Below, piece by piece: positions 52,740 through 61,399 of a stretch of 64,000 bases of DNA (the first letter of the stretch is position 1; the number at the start of each line of letters is the position of its first letter). A model generated the notes under the pieces. The model made no database searches and was not told where the DNA came from. It saw only the letters and a program-made list of their open reading frames with translations. The translations under genes were made by a program, and so were the position numbers. The stretch comes from Paraburkholderia lycopersici (GTDB taxonomy: Bacteria > Pseudomonadota > Gammaproteobacteria > Burkholderiales > Burkholderiaceae), in NCBI RefSeq assembly GCF_900096975.1, contig NZ_FMYQ01000016.1, forward strand, positions 86,577 through 150,576. Reading direction: 5' to 3'.

Positions 52740-53840
52740 ATGCGGATTTTGATCGTTGGCGCTGGTTTATACGGTGCGGTTTGCGCACATGAGTTATCTC
52801 GTGCCGGCCACGAGTGCCACGTCATCGAAAAACGCGACCATATCGGCGGAAATATCTACACGCGTCACGACCCGGATGCCGGTTGTCACGAACACGTATA
52901 CGGCGCTCATATCTTTCATACCAGTTCGCAGCGGATTTGGGACTATATGAATCGATTCGCCGAGTTCAATCATTACGTGAACCGCGTCAAGGTCACGCAC
53001 GGCGAGGCAATCTACAGCTTTCCGATCAATCTGTTTACGCTCTATCAGGTGTTCGGTGTGCGCACCCCGGACGAGGCTCGCAAGCGCCTGGCCGAGGATC
53101 TGGTCGCGAACCCGAGCCCGGCCAACATGGAGGAGTACTGCCACGCCGCGATCGGGCCAACCCTCTACAAGCTGTTCATCGAGGGCTACACGCAAAAACA
53201 ATGGGGAAAGCATCCGCGCGAAATGCCGGCCGACGCCGTCAAGCGCCTGCCCGTAAGACTCACGTTCGACGACAATTACTTCAACGACCGTTACCAGGGC
53301 ATTCCGGTTGGCGGTTATACGGCGATCGTCGAAAAGATGCTCGACGGAGTGAAGGTCGAGACCGGCATCGACTTCCACGCCGAACGCGAGACGTGGCTCG
53401 CCGGTTACGACAGGATCATCTATACGGGTCCGATCGATGCGTTTTTCGACTACCGTCACGGCGTGCTCGAATATCGCTCGCTGCGATTCGAAAAAGTCCT
53501 GCTGGACACCGCGGACTTTCAGGGCAATGCCGTGGTCAATTACGCGGAAGCATCGGTTCCCTGGACCCGGATTATCGAGCACAAGCATTTCGACCTGAAT
53601 CTAAAAGAGCCGAAAACGCTGATCACGCGCGAATACCCGCAAGCCTGGTCGAAAGGAGACATCGAATACTATCCGGCGAGAAATCCGGAAAGCGAAGCGC
53701 TATTCGAACGGTATCGTGAAGAATCGGAAAAACTCGCGCCGCGAGTTCATTTTGGCGGACGGCTTGGCGAATACCGGTATTACGATATGCATCAGGTGGT
53801 GGCAGCGGCGCTCGCCTTTTGCGAAAAACATCCTTCTTGA
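52740..53840 (+). CDS. glf: UDP-galactopyranose mutase
   Basis: Glf is a flavoenzyme that converts UDP-galactopyranose to UDP-galactofuranose, the donor for Galf-containing glycans. The product is 366 residues, the family size. The FAD-binding motif is ILIVGAGLYGAVCAHELSR, with EKRDHIGGN; later blocks YGAHIFHT, FPINLFTLYQVFG, EGYTQKQWGK, YFNDRYQGIPVGGYTAI, and the C-terminal GRLGEYRYYDMHQV match the family. It starts a plus-strand set followed closely by the DUF4422 gene (15 bases). Confidence 0.96.
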   Translation: MRILIVGAGLYGAVCAHELSRAGHECHVIEKRDHIGGNIYTRHDPDAGCHEHVYGAHIFHTSSQRIWDYMNRFAEFNHYVNRVKVTHGEAIYSFPINLFTLYQVFGVRTPDEARKRLAEDLVANPSPANMEEYCHAAIGPTLYKLFIEGYTQKQWGKHPREMPADAVKRLPVRLTFDDNYFNDRYQGIPVGGYTAIVEKMLDGVKVETGIDFHAERETWLAGYDRIIYTGPIDAFFDYRHGVLEYRSLRFEKVLLDTADFQGNAVVNYAEASVPWTRIIEHKHFDLNLKEPKTLITREYPQAWSKGDIEYYPARNPESEALFERYREESEKLAPRVHFGGRLGEYRYYDMHQVVAAALAFCEKHPS

Positions 53841-53855
53841 GACAACGATTTAGAA

Positions 53856-54611
53856 ATGAGCGAAACCGCCAGCCCTTCCCTGAAAATATATCAGACGTTT
53901 CACAAGGATTTTTATCGCAATACCGGTTGCGAATGGATCGTCCCGGTAGGCGTGAACGGATATGACGCGCCGGGCTTGCAGCGCGATTGCGAAGGGGAAA
54001 ATATTGCGGAGTTGAACCCTTACTATAACGAGCTGACTGCTTATTATTGGGCATGGAAAAACTCCGAAGCGGATATCGTCGGCTTCTACCACTATCGTCG
54101 TTATCTGAACTTCCTGATCGATGAAACCTGGAAAGACCGGCTGATCGTGGCCACCCCAGCCGAGGCGCGCATCGTCGAATATCTGACGCATGCCGCGCAA
54201 TGCGAGCGTGCGCGCAGGATGCTCAATGTGTGTGACGTCGTGCTTCCGCGAACGCTCCCGGCGCCCCGCTCGATCGAGGATCATTATCTCGGACATCATC
54301 ACCGTGAACCGTGGGATGCATTTTTAACCGCGCTCGAGTCCGCCTACCCCGAACATCGCGCCCACCTCGACTTGTTCCGGCTCACGGGCGTAGGTCCCAT
54401 TTGCAATATCTTTGTCATGCGGCGGCCGCTGTTCGATGAATACTGCGCTGAGCTATTTCCGATAATCGACCCGATTTTCAAACAGATCGGTCCGCGATAT
54501 GACGCTCACGGAAACCGCTTTCCGGGCTTTCTCGCCGAACGATTTCTGGCGTTCTGGGTTCACATCCGGCGGCTTCGCACCCTGGAGGTTCCGCTGATCC
54601 AGCTAACCTGA
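53856..54611 (+). CDS. DUF4422 domain glycosyltransferase-like protein
   Basis: A 251-residue protein of the DUF4422 family, thought to be glycosyltransferases of polysaccharide clusters. Diagnostic blocks are NPYYNELTAYYWAWKN, ADIVGFYHYRRYL, PICNIFVMRRPLFDEYC and FLAERFLAFW. It lies 15 bases after glf, so a galactofuranosyltransferase or similar step is a reasonable guess. Its CN and ER landmarks reappear in the C-terminal domain of the FlmQ-like protein at 44584. Confidence 0.85.
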   Translation: MSETASPSLKIYQTFHKDFYRNTGCEWIVPVGVNGYDAPGLQRDCEGENIAELNPYYNELTAYYWAWKNSEADIVGFYHYRRYLNFLIDETWKDRLIVATPAEARIVEYLTHAAQCERARRMLNVCDVVLPRTLPAPRSIEDHYLGHHHREPWDAFLTALESAYPEHRAHLDLFRLTGVGPICNIFVMRRPLFDEYCAELFPIIDPIFKQIGPRYDAHGNRFPGFLAERFLAFWVHIRRLRTLEVPLIQLT

Positions 54612-54710
54612 GCGTTCGTCACGCCTCGCGAACGCCGCGCCGGGCCTCTGGCGGGCCCCGCAGCACGCCAAGCGGGCCGCGCCGAACCCTTACCGTGGAA
54701 AGAAATTGAA

Positions 54711-55433
54711 ATGCTCAAACAGATCGTTGAAAACTATTCGGTCGTCTCTCCGATTTCCGGGTCGGAGCGATTTCCCCAAGGAAAATCCGCTGCACCCAAG
54801 GAGTTGATTTTTCATATTCTGGACGACAACACGACCAGCGTTGCCGTACTTGATATCGGATTTGGCGAGGGTCAGCTCGGAAAGCTGATCAAGGCGAATC
54901 CCGCAACGGCGCATTGGGCGGTTGATGGCGTTGACGGCTACGCCGTCAATTGCAGCAATGGCGAACTGTTCGCAGAGAAGCTATATCGCAACGTGTGGCA
55001 TGGCTTGGCGCAAGACATTCCGTCCGAACAGTTCAAGCAATACAAGATCCTTTGCCTGCTCGATGTGATCGAGCATTTGTCCGCCGAAACCGCAAAATGG
55101 CTGCTGCGAACCCTGCTGGCGTCCATGGCGGACGATGCGTTTCTGTTCATCAGCACGCCGCTCTGGTTTTATCCGCAAGAGACGATCCAGCCTGGAGATC
55201 TGGAAGAGCATTTGATCGGCGTTCCGGCCACGTCCATGCTGGCGCTCATGCCGAAAATCTATGCGGTTAATCCTCCGCTTATCGGTGGATTCGTGCTTGG
55301 CAAACGGAGCCTGGATTTTATCGAATTCTTCCAGCCGACCACCGACAAGCACTTCTCCTACGAAAAAGGGCTGGCCATCGCGAACGTGGTCAATTGCCAG
55401 CACACGCCGGGCGTCGTTTTCAAATACTGGTGA
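54711..55433 (+). CDS. SAM-dependent methyltransferase
   Basis: A 240-residue class I methyltransferase. The SAM loop is VLDIGFGEGQLGKLIK, followed by an acidic end (VDGVDGYAVN) and LCLLDVIEHLSAETAKWLL. The acceptor cannot be read; a sugar O-methyl group or a sugar-nucleotide is plausible from context. It follows the DUF4422 gene after 99 bases and converges on a GT2 gene. Confidence 0.85.
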   Translation: MLKQIVENYSVVSPISGSERFPQGKSAAPKELIFHILDDNTTSVAVLDIGFGEGQLGKLIKANPATAHWAVDGVDGYAVNCSNGELFAEKLYRNVWHGLAQDIPSEQFKQYKILCLLDVIEHLSAETAKWLLRTLLASMADDAFLFISTPLWFYPQETIQPGDLEEHLIGVPATSMLALMPKIYAVNPPLIGGFVLGKRSLDFIEFFQPTTDKHFSYEKGLAIANVVNCQHTPGVVFKYW

Positions 55434-55510
55434 CACCAGGCGGGGCCGGTTGCGCGCGGGTCAAAGCCCTTGCCCCGCCGCGCGAGTGCGCCGGTTTGGT
55501 CGCGACGCGA

Positions 55511-56404
55511 TCAGGCCGGCGACAGGTGCCGCCGCAGGCAATCGGCAACGATCGACGAAAACAAGGCTTCATTCGGCACTTTCCGTGACAGCTTGAACAA
55601 CAACTGCATCGATTGCCGAACGACCACTTCCGCGATTTCGCGGTTCGTGAAACGCGTCAGCAAGGAGAAGAACTCCGCCAGATTGCCCGACGACTCTCCA
55701 CCAAGGAGCGCCCCGATATATTTGCGCTTGACCTGTAGATCCAGCTCCTGTTGAAGCTGATACTTCTGCGCGCTGGTCGACGCGTCATGCTGGCGGTAGC
55801 GCGTGAGCGATTCGGGCAGGTTGGCGTAACGCTTTCCCAGCAGCGCGCCTCGACACCACACGTCGTAGTCTTCCGCTGCCGCGAGACGCGTGTCGTAGGT
55901 GCCAACATCGTCGAAGAAGCTCTTGCGAAACATCGCGCTGCCGTTGGACACGGCGCAGTATTGAACCAGCGCCGTCTTGATCGAGGCGTCGTCCTCGGGC
56001 TTGATCAACACGCGGCTCTCCCTGCCCGGCTGCTCGTAGAACAATTCCATCGCGGTTCCGAGCGCGTCTATGCCGGGATTGGCCTCCAGAAATGCAACCT
56101 GCTTTTCGAGCCGTGTCGGCATGGCGATGTCGTCGGCATCGATACGGGCGACGTAGCGACTCTCGATGATCCGCAGCCCGGCATTCGCCGCCCCGGATAT
56201 GCCAAGATGCCTCTCCGGAGAAAGTATTTCGACGTTCAGGCGCGAACGGAAACGATGCGCGATGTCCACGGTGCTGTCGGTCGATGCGTCGTTCACGAGC
56301 ACGACGCCGAAGTCCCTGAAGGTCTGGTTCGCGAGACTCTCCAGCGTTTCCGCCAGAGTCCTTTCCGCATTGCGAGCCGCAATCAACACGGTGACAGACG
56401 CCAT
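55511..56404 (-). CDS. Glycosyltransferase family 2 protein
   Basis: A 297-residue GT-A glycosyltransferase starting MASVTVLIAARNAERTLAETL. It has VLVNDASTDSTVDIA, the DxD motif ARIDADDIAMP, and AAEDYDVWCRGAL with the catalytic ED. ATG at 56404 is preceded by GGAGAG. It is divergent from the CDP-sugar operon and convergent with the methyltransferase gene. Sugar and acceptor are unknown. Confidence 0.9.
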   Translation of the reverse strand: MASVTVLIAARNAERTLAETLESLANQTFRDFGVVLVNDASTDSTVDIAHRFRSRLNVEILSPERHLGISGAANAGLRIIESRYVARIDADDIAMPTRLEKQVAFLEANPGIDALGTAMELFYEQPGRESRVLIKPEDDASIKTALVQYCAVSNGSAMFRKSFFDDVGTYDTRLAAAEDYDVWCRGALLGKRYANLPESLTRYRQHDASTSAQKYQLQQELDLQVKRKYIGALLGGESSGNLAEFFSLLTRFTNREIAEVVVRQSMQLLFKLSRKVPNEALFSSIVADCLRRHLSPA

Positions 56405-56836
56405 AACACTCTCCGGGTACAGGCAACAATGATCGGTGCCGCGAGCACGCGCGGAGCGCGGACGGAAGCCGGGAAATCGCCAATGATGCCGTGAACCCCG
56501 TTATTTCAATTCAGAAGAGTGCGGTGGATTTGCGGCCCTGTTTTCCATTACGAACGCCATGGCGGCGCGTTACTGTTCTGCACCCGGCCGTAACACCACC
56601 ATGTCCGCCTGCAACCGCATCGCCCGCTCGACCAGCGACCGAAGAGGCGCCGCAGCGACGCTGCAATACCGATCCGGGAATCGACAGAAGTTTGGACCGT
56701 GCCCAATGCCTTCATTACAATCCGCTATCCAATTTCTCACAAAATCCGCAGTGAGCGGCGCAAGATATGCCCGCGACGTTGCGCGGTCGCGCAAAGAGCC
56801 GCGCGCAGACCACTTCGTCTTCAATGAGGGAACGCA
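56405..56836. other. Divergent region between GT2 and the CDP-sugar operon
   Basis: A 432-base gap. No supportable gene is seen; the open frames crossing it lack conservation. It contains the probable sigma-70 promoter at 56692-56721. Nothing else can be defined. Confidence 0.45.
56692..56721 (+). promoter_or_regulatory. Probable sigma-70 promoter of the CDP-sugar operon
   Basis: TTGGAC (56692-56697) and TACAAT (56716-56721) with an 18-base spacer, about 115 bases before the rfbF ATG. Each hexamer has five or so consensus bases. Confidence 0.55.
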
Positions 56837-57613
56837 ATGAAGGCGGTCATCCTGGCGGGCGGACTTGGGACGCGCATAGCGGAGGAATCGACTCTGAGGC
56901 CGAAACCGATGATCGAAATCGGTGGCCGGCCCATACTTTGGCACATCATGAAGCTGTATTCCGCGCATCAGATAAACGACTTCATTATCTGCTGCGGGTA
57001 TAAGGGTTACATGATCAAGGAGTATTTCGCCAACTATTTCCTCCACATGTCGGATGTGACGTTCGACATGCAGAACAACAAGATGGAAATTCATCGGCGT
57101 TATGCCGAAAACTGGCGCGTCACGCTGGTCGACACTGGCGAAAGCACGATGACGGGCGGCCGCCTGAAACGCGTTGCCGACCATCTTGCGGGCGAAGATG
57201 CGTTCTGCCTCACCTACGGCGACGGACTGAGCAATATCGATCTGACGAAGCTGGTCGACTTCCATCGATCCCACGGCCGCCTGGCCACGGTTACCGCGAC
57301 GTACCCGCCAGGCCGCTTCGGCGCGATCGACATACATAGCGACAAGTTCGTGCGCTCGTTCAAGGAAAAGCCGCGCGGAGACGGCGGCATGATCAACGGC
57401 GGATTCTTTGTGCTGTCGCCCAAGGTCATCGACTTCATCGACGGCGACCACACCACCTGGGAAAACGAACCTATCGAGCGTCTCGCGGGTGACGATCAGC
57501 TGGTCGCCTATCTGCACGAAGGCTTCTGGCAATGTATGGATACGGTGCGCGACAAAGCGATGCTCGAGCAATACTGGGCAACCGGCACCGCTCCGTGGAA
57601 GCTTTGGAATTGA
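56837..57613 (+). CDS. rfbF: Glucose-1-phosphate cytidylyltransferase
   Basis: Makes CDP-glucose from glucose-1-phosphate and CTP, the first step to CDP-linked 6-deoxy sugars. It has 258 residues, the family length. The nucleotide loop is MKAVILAGGLGTRIAEES with RPKPMIEIGGRPILWHIM; GDGLSNIDL holds the metal-binding Asp, and NGGFFVLSP and ENEPIERLA complete the site. ATG at 56837 has GAGGGAA upstream. It is the first gene of a six-gene plus-strand operon. Confidence 0.96.
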   Translation: MKAVILAGGLGTRIAEESTLRPKPMIEIGGRPILWHIMKLYSAHQINDFIICCGYKGYMIKEYFANYFLHMSDVTFDMQNNKMEIHRRYAENWRVTLVDTGESTMTGGRLKRVADHLAGEDAFCLTYGDGLSNIDLTKLVDFHRSHGRLATVTATYPPGRFGAIDIHSDKFVRSFKEKPRGDGGMINGGFFVLSPKVIDFIDGDHTTWENEPIERLAGDDQLVAYLHEGFWQCMDTVRDKAMLEQYWATGTAPWKLWN

Positions 57614-57698
57614 GACCGGGCCGCGCCTCGCAAGCGCCCAAACACGCATCTAAACACGTAGCCAAACACGCAACTGCGCGCCGCAAAAGAGCTGGTAC

Positions 57699-58799
57699 AT
57701 GCTAATTGATGGATTTAAAGGCAAGAAGGTTTTCGTTACCGGCCACACGGGATTCAAGGGCGCATGGCTCGTCGCCTGGCTCCAGAAACTCGGCGCTACG
57801 GTACGAGGCTTTGCCGATCGCGTGCCGACGCAGCCGTCGATCTTCGACGTTCTGGGCCTCGAATCGAAAATCGAGCATCAATTCGCGGACGTGCGCGATC
57901 TTGATGCATTAGTCGCCGCCATCGACGAATTCAAGCCGGACTTTGTCTTCCATCTGGCTGCGCAGCCGATCGTCTCGGTCTCGTATCAGGATCCTGTCGG
58001 CACGGTCACGACCAACGTGGTCGGCACCGTCAACGTGCTTGAAGCGCTGCGCCGGCTCGATCGTCCCTGCTGCGCGGTGTTCGTCACCTCCGACAAGTGC
58101 TACGAGAACGTAGAGTGGGTCTGGGGCTACAAGGAAACCGATCACCTCGGCGGCCGCGATATCTATAGCGGATCGAAAGGCGCCGCAGAAGTCGTGATCC
58201 ACGCCTATCATCAGTCGTTCTTCGCAAAACCCGGCAGCAACGTCAGGCTGGCGACAGGGCGCGCAGGCAACGTGATTGGCGGCGGCGACTGGGCGCCGGA
58301 CCGAATCGTGGCCGACTGCATGAGGAACTGGTCGGCCGGCCAGCCGGTGGACATTCGCTGCCCGAGCGCGACTCGTCCCTGGCAGCACGTGCTGGAACCG
58401 CTCAGCGGCTATCTGAACCTCGCAATCGCGCTTGCCGATAACGCGGCCCTTTCGGGCGAATCGTTCAATTTCGGTCCGCGCGCCGAGCAAAACCGCACAG
58501 TTCTTGACCTGTTGAAGGACCTCAGCCACCACTGGGGCCACGACTCGCAAGCCCAAGCGTGGCGCGTGACTGGCAATACGCCCTTTCACGAAGCGGGACT
58601 GCTAAAGCTGAATTGCGACAAGGCCTTATTCCATCTGCGCTGGGAAGCGAGCCTGGATTACGAAGCATGCGTGAGAATGGTCAGCGAGTGGTATCGCGCC
58701 TACTATCAGCGCGAACGCGACATGTATGAGCTGACCTTGCAGCAGATCGAGGACTACGAGCAGGCGGCAAAAAAGCGGGGCCTCAAATGGACGCGATGA
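57699..58799 (+). CDS. rfbG: CDP-glucose 4,6-dehydratase
   Basis: Converts CDP-glucose to CDP-4-keto-6-deoxyglucose. A 366-residue extended SDR. The NAD loop is VFVTGHTGFKGAWL (G-x-x-G-x-x-G), the active site is FVTSDKCYENVEW with the Y-x-x-x-K later as IYSGSKGAAE, and GRAGNVIGGGDWAPDR is typical of the family. It lies 85 bases after rfbF. Its end overlaps the next gene by 13 bases. Confidence 0.96.
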   Translation: MLIDGFKGKKVFVTGHTGFKGAWLVAWLQKLGATVRGFADRVPTQPSIFDVLGLESKIEHQFADVRDLDALVAAIDEFKPDFVFHLAAQPIVSVSYQDPVGTVTTNVVGTVNVLEALRRLDRPCCAVFVTSDKCYENVEWVWGYKETDHLGGRDIYSGSKGAAEVVIHAYHQSFFAKPGSNVRLATGRAGNVIGGGDWAPDRIVADCMRNWSAGQPVDIRCPSATRPWQHVLEPLSGYLNLAIALADNAALSGESFNFGPRAEQNRTVLDLLKDLSHHWGHDSQAQAWRVTGNTPFHEAGLLKLNCDKALFHLRWEASLDYEACVRMVSEWYRAYYQRERDMYELTLQQIEDYEQAAKKRGLKWTR

Positions 58800-59206
58800 A
58801 GGAAATGCTCAGGCTCACGCCACTGCGGAGAATCGCCCACCCGAAAGGCGATGTCCTGCACGCACTGAAGGCGAGCGAACCTGACTGGGAATCGTTCGGA
58901 GAAGCCTACTTCACCATGATCAATGGCGGCGAAACGAAGGGATGGAAACGTCATCGCCGCATGAAGATGAATCTCGTGGTGCCGGTTGGCATGGTGCGCT
59001 TTCATGTTCACGATGCCGAATCGGCCAGGACCCGCGTGTTCGACCTCGGGCGCGAAAACTACGCTCGCTTGACCGTGCCGCCCGGATACTGGATGGCATT
59101 CACGGGCCTTACGGCGGATATCAATCTCGTGCTCAATCTCGCCAGCATCGAACACGATCCCGAAGAGGCCATCAATGCGCCTCTCGACGCATTTTCCCTC
59201 GAGTGA
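58787..59206 (+). CDS. RmlC-like sugar-nucleotide epimerase (cupin)
   Basis: A 139-residue protein of the dTDP-4-dehydrorhamnose 3,5-epimerase-like cupin group, shorter than RmlC (about 180). It has KRHRRMKMNLVVPVGMVRFHV, LTVPPGYWMAFTGL and LNLASIEHDPEEA. The likely role is epimerising the CDP-4-keto-6-deoxyhexose at C3 and/or C5. The ATG at 58787, with GGGG six bases before, overlaps rfbG by 13 bases; ATG at 58796 is an alternative. The reductase follows four bases after the stop. Confidence 0.8.
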   Translation: MDAMKEMLRLTPLRRIAHPKGDVLHALKASEPDWESFGEAYFTMINGGETKGWKRHRRMKMNLVVPVGMVRFHVHDAESARTRVFDLGRENYARLTVPPGYWMAFTGLTADINLVLNLASIEHDPEEAINAPLDAFSLE

Positions 59207-59210
59207 TGCG

Positions 59211-60074
59211 ATGAAGGTAATCGTAACCGGTGCGAAGGGACTGCTCGGCTCGGCGATTTCGCAGCAATGCGAGCAGCGGGGGTGGGCATGCACGGGTCTA
59301 GCCCACGGGACGCTCTGGGAGCAGACGCCCGCCCAGTTACGGATGACACTGCAATCTCATGATCTGCTGATCCACGCAGCAGCGTGGACCGACGTGGAGC
59401 AGTGCGAAATAAATCCCGACAAGTGCTATCGCGACAACTTCGTCATGACGGAATTGCTGAGCCACGCGGCCGCCGACGTCCAATTGCCGATGATGTTCGT
59501 ATCCAGCACCGGCATTTACGGCTCGGCGCAAACGTCGCCGTATCGGGAATACGATGCGCCGCAGCCGACAACGCATCACCATCGCAGCAAATTGCTGGGC
59601 GAGCAAGCTGTGCTGGGTGCCGCGCCTCGCAATTCCGTAATCAGGACGGGATGGCTCTACGGCGGCGATTTCACCATGCCGAAGAACTTCGTGGCGCGGC
59701 GTATCGAGGAAGCGAAATCAGCGCTTCGCGACAGCCAGATGATCCGCTCGAATCAGCAACAACGCGGCAACCCCAGCTGGAATCGCGACGTTGCCTGCCG
59801 CATGCTGACGCTCGCACAACAAGGCCATGCGGGCCTATTCAACTGCGTGAACAGCGGCCACGCGAGCCGTTTCGAATACGTTCAGGCCATTGTCGCGCTG
59901 AGCGGTCTGGACGTCGACGTGCAAGCTGCCAGCGCATCGAGCTTCAATCGTCGGGCCAAGGTGTCGGACAACGAAACGGCGGACAACTGGAAAATGGGAT
60001 GCCTCGGCATGAGCGAGATGCCGGACTGGAGAGCCAGTCTCGCCGCCTATATCGCCGGGCTGATGAAGCACTGA
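59211..60074 (+). CDS. NAD(P)-dependent sugar-nucleotide reductase (RmlD-like SDR)
   Basis: A 287-residue extended SDR from ATG at 59211. The cofactor loop is MKVIVTGAKGLLGSAI and the fold resembles dTDP-4-keto-rhamnose reductase, with IHAAAWTDVEQCE. The catalytic Tyr/Lys expected for SDRs appears displaced: the region reads PMMFVSSTGIYGSAQTSPYREYD with later HHRSKLLGE. It probably reduces the 4-keto group to give the final CDP-6-deoxyhexose. It is between the epimerase and an FAD enzyme (5-base gap). Confidence 0.82.
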   Translation: MKVIVTGAKGLLGSAISQQCEQRGWACTGLAHGTLWEQTPAQLRMTLQSHDLLIHAAAWTDVEQCEINPDKCYRDNFVMTELLSHAAADVQLPMMFVSSTGIYGSAQTSPYREYDAPQPTTHHHRSKLLGEQAVLGAAPRNSVIRTGWLYGGDFTMPKNFVARRIEEAKSALRDSQMIRSNQQQRGNPSWNRDVACRMLTLAQQGHAGLFNCVNSGHASRFEYVQAIVALSGLDVDVQAASASSFNRRAKVSDNETADNWKMGCLGMSEMPDWRASLAAYIAGLMKH

Positions 60075-60079
60075 CAAAC

Positions 60080-61375
60080 ATGGAAACGATCGACTGCGTG
60101 ATTCTCGGCGGCGGCATTGCCGGACTAGGTGCTGCGCTGCGCTGCCGTGAATCGAACCGCCGAGCCGTCATTTTCGAGGCGCGTACCTCGGCGGGCGGAC
60201 TGCTCGACAATTTCACGATCGATGGCTTTCGATTCGACTACGCCGTTCATCTGAGTTTCGCGAACGAGCCGAAAGTGCGGGACATATTCGATCGCACGCC
60301 ATTCCTGACACATCCGGCAGATTCAAAGTGCTTCGATGAAAAGCACTGGCTCAAGCATCCCGTTCAAAACAATCTTTTTCCTCTGGCGCCCGAAGTCAAA
60401 GTCGATCTCATCGACTCCTTTGTCCGGCGGCCGGATCGGATGAGCGGCGACGATTACGAGAGCTGGCTGCGCCACCAGTACGGCAATGCCATCGCCGAGC
60501 GATACCCCTTGCGCTACACGCGCAAATATTGGGCGACTGACGCCGCACAGCTTTCGGTGGACTGGATCGGGCAGCGCATGCGACGCGCCGAGCTTGGCGA
60601 GATCCTGTATGGGGCGTTCACCGACGACACACCCAATACGTATTACACGAAGGAAATGCGCTACCCCGTCGAAGGGGGATACAAGGCATTCATACAGCCG
60701 CTCATCGACGCTTCAGACGTTCGTCCGGAACACATTGCCAGCGCCATCGACCCGGCTGCCCGAATCGTGCGATTCACAAACGGGACGGCCGTTCGCTACG
60801 AAAGCCTGATCAGCACCTTGCCGCTTCCGGTTCTCGTCAACTTGCTGGCAGAAGCGCCCGCCGAGGTAACGCGGGCCGCGAGCCGCTTGACGGCGACATC
60901 GATCGACCTTGTTTCCGTGGGATTTGAAAAGCCGGTCGTCAACGACCTATGGTTCTACATCTACGACGAAGACATTCTGGCAAGCCGGGCCTATTCGCCG
61001 TCGGTGAAATCGCCGGACAACGCGCCGGACGGATGCAGCTCGCTCCAGTTCGAGATATACAGCCGGGGACCGGGATCACGCTACGATCCGAAAACACTGG
61101 AGTCGAACACCGCCTATGCGCTGCGCAAAATGAACATCGGCAGTCCCGGCGACATCCGGTTTATCGATCATCGGCGTATTCCTTACGGGAACGTGATATT
61201 CGACATCGGAATGAGCGATGACCGGCATGCCGTTCTGCGGCACGTCTCGCAGCAGGGTATCGCAAGTTGCGGGCGCTTCGGCGAGTGGGAATACCTGTGG
61301 AGCAACCAGAGCCTGCTGAGCGGCTATCACTGGCCCGAAGCGCTTCGAACCCGCAATACCGATCCCGCACACTAG
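60080..61375 (+). CDS. FAD-dependent oxidoreductase (amine-oxidase/UGM-like)
   Basis: A 431-residue flavoprotein starting METIDCVILGGGIAGLGAALRCR, a dinucleotide-binding motif G-G-G-I-A-G-L, with VIFEARTSAGGLLDNF. The fold resembles protoporphyrinogen-oxidase and UDP-galactopyranose-mutase relatives, with MRYPVEGGYKAFIQPL. The substrate is unknown. In this operon it may act on the sugar nucleotide or on an envelope glycan precursor. It starts five bases after the reductase stop, so it is clearly co-transcribed. Confidence 0.8.
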   Translation: METIDCVILGGGIAGLGAALRCRESNRRAVIFEARTSAGGLLDNFTIDGFRFDYAVHLSFANEPKVRDIFDRTPFLTHPADSKCFDEKHWLKHPVQNNLFPLAPEVKVDLIDSFVRRPDRMSGDDYESWLRHQYGNAIAERYPLRYTRKYWATDAAQLSVDWIGQRMRRAELGEILYGAFTDDTPNTYYTKEMRYPVEGGYKAFIQPLIDASDVRPEHIASAIDPAARIVRFTNGTAVRYESLISTLPLPVLVNLLAEAPAEVTRAASRLTATSIDLVSVGFEKPVVNDLWFYIYDEDILASRAYSPSVKSPDNAPDGCSSLQFEIYSRGPGSRYDPKTLESNTAYALRKMNIGSPGDIRFIDHRRIPYGNVIFDIGMSDDRHAVLRHVSQQGIASCGRFGEWEYLWSNQSLLSGYHWPEALRTRNTDPAH

Positions 61376-61399
61376 TATCGCGCCCATACCTGCCCGAAG

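Noticed and set aside
55440..55495. GGCGGGG...CCCCGCC as a terminator after the methyltransferase gene
   Set aside because: The loop is about 25 bases and no T-run follows.
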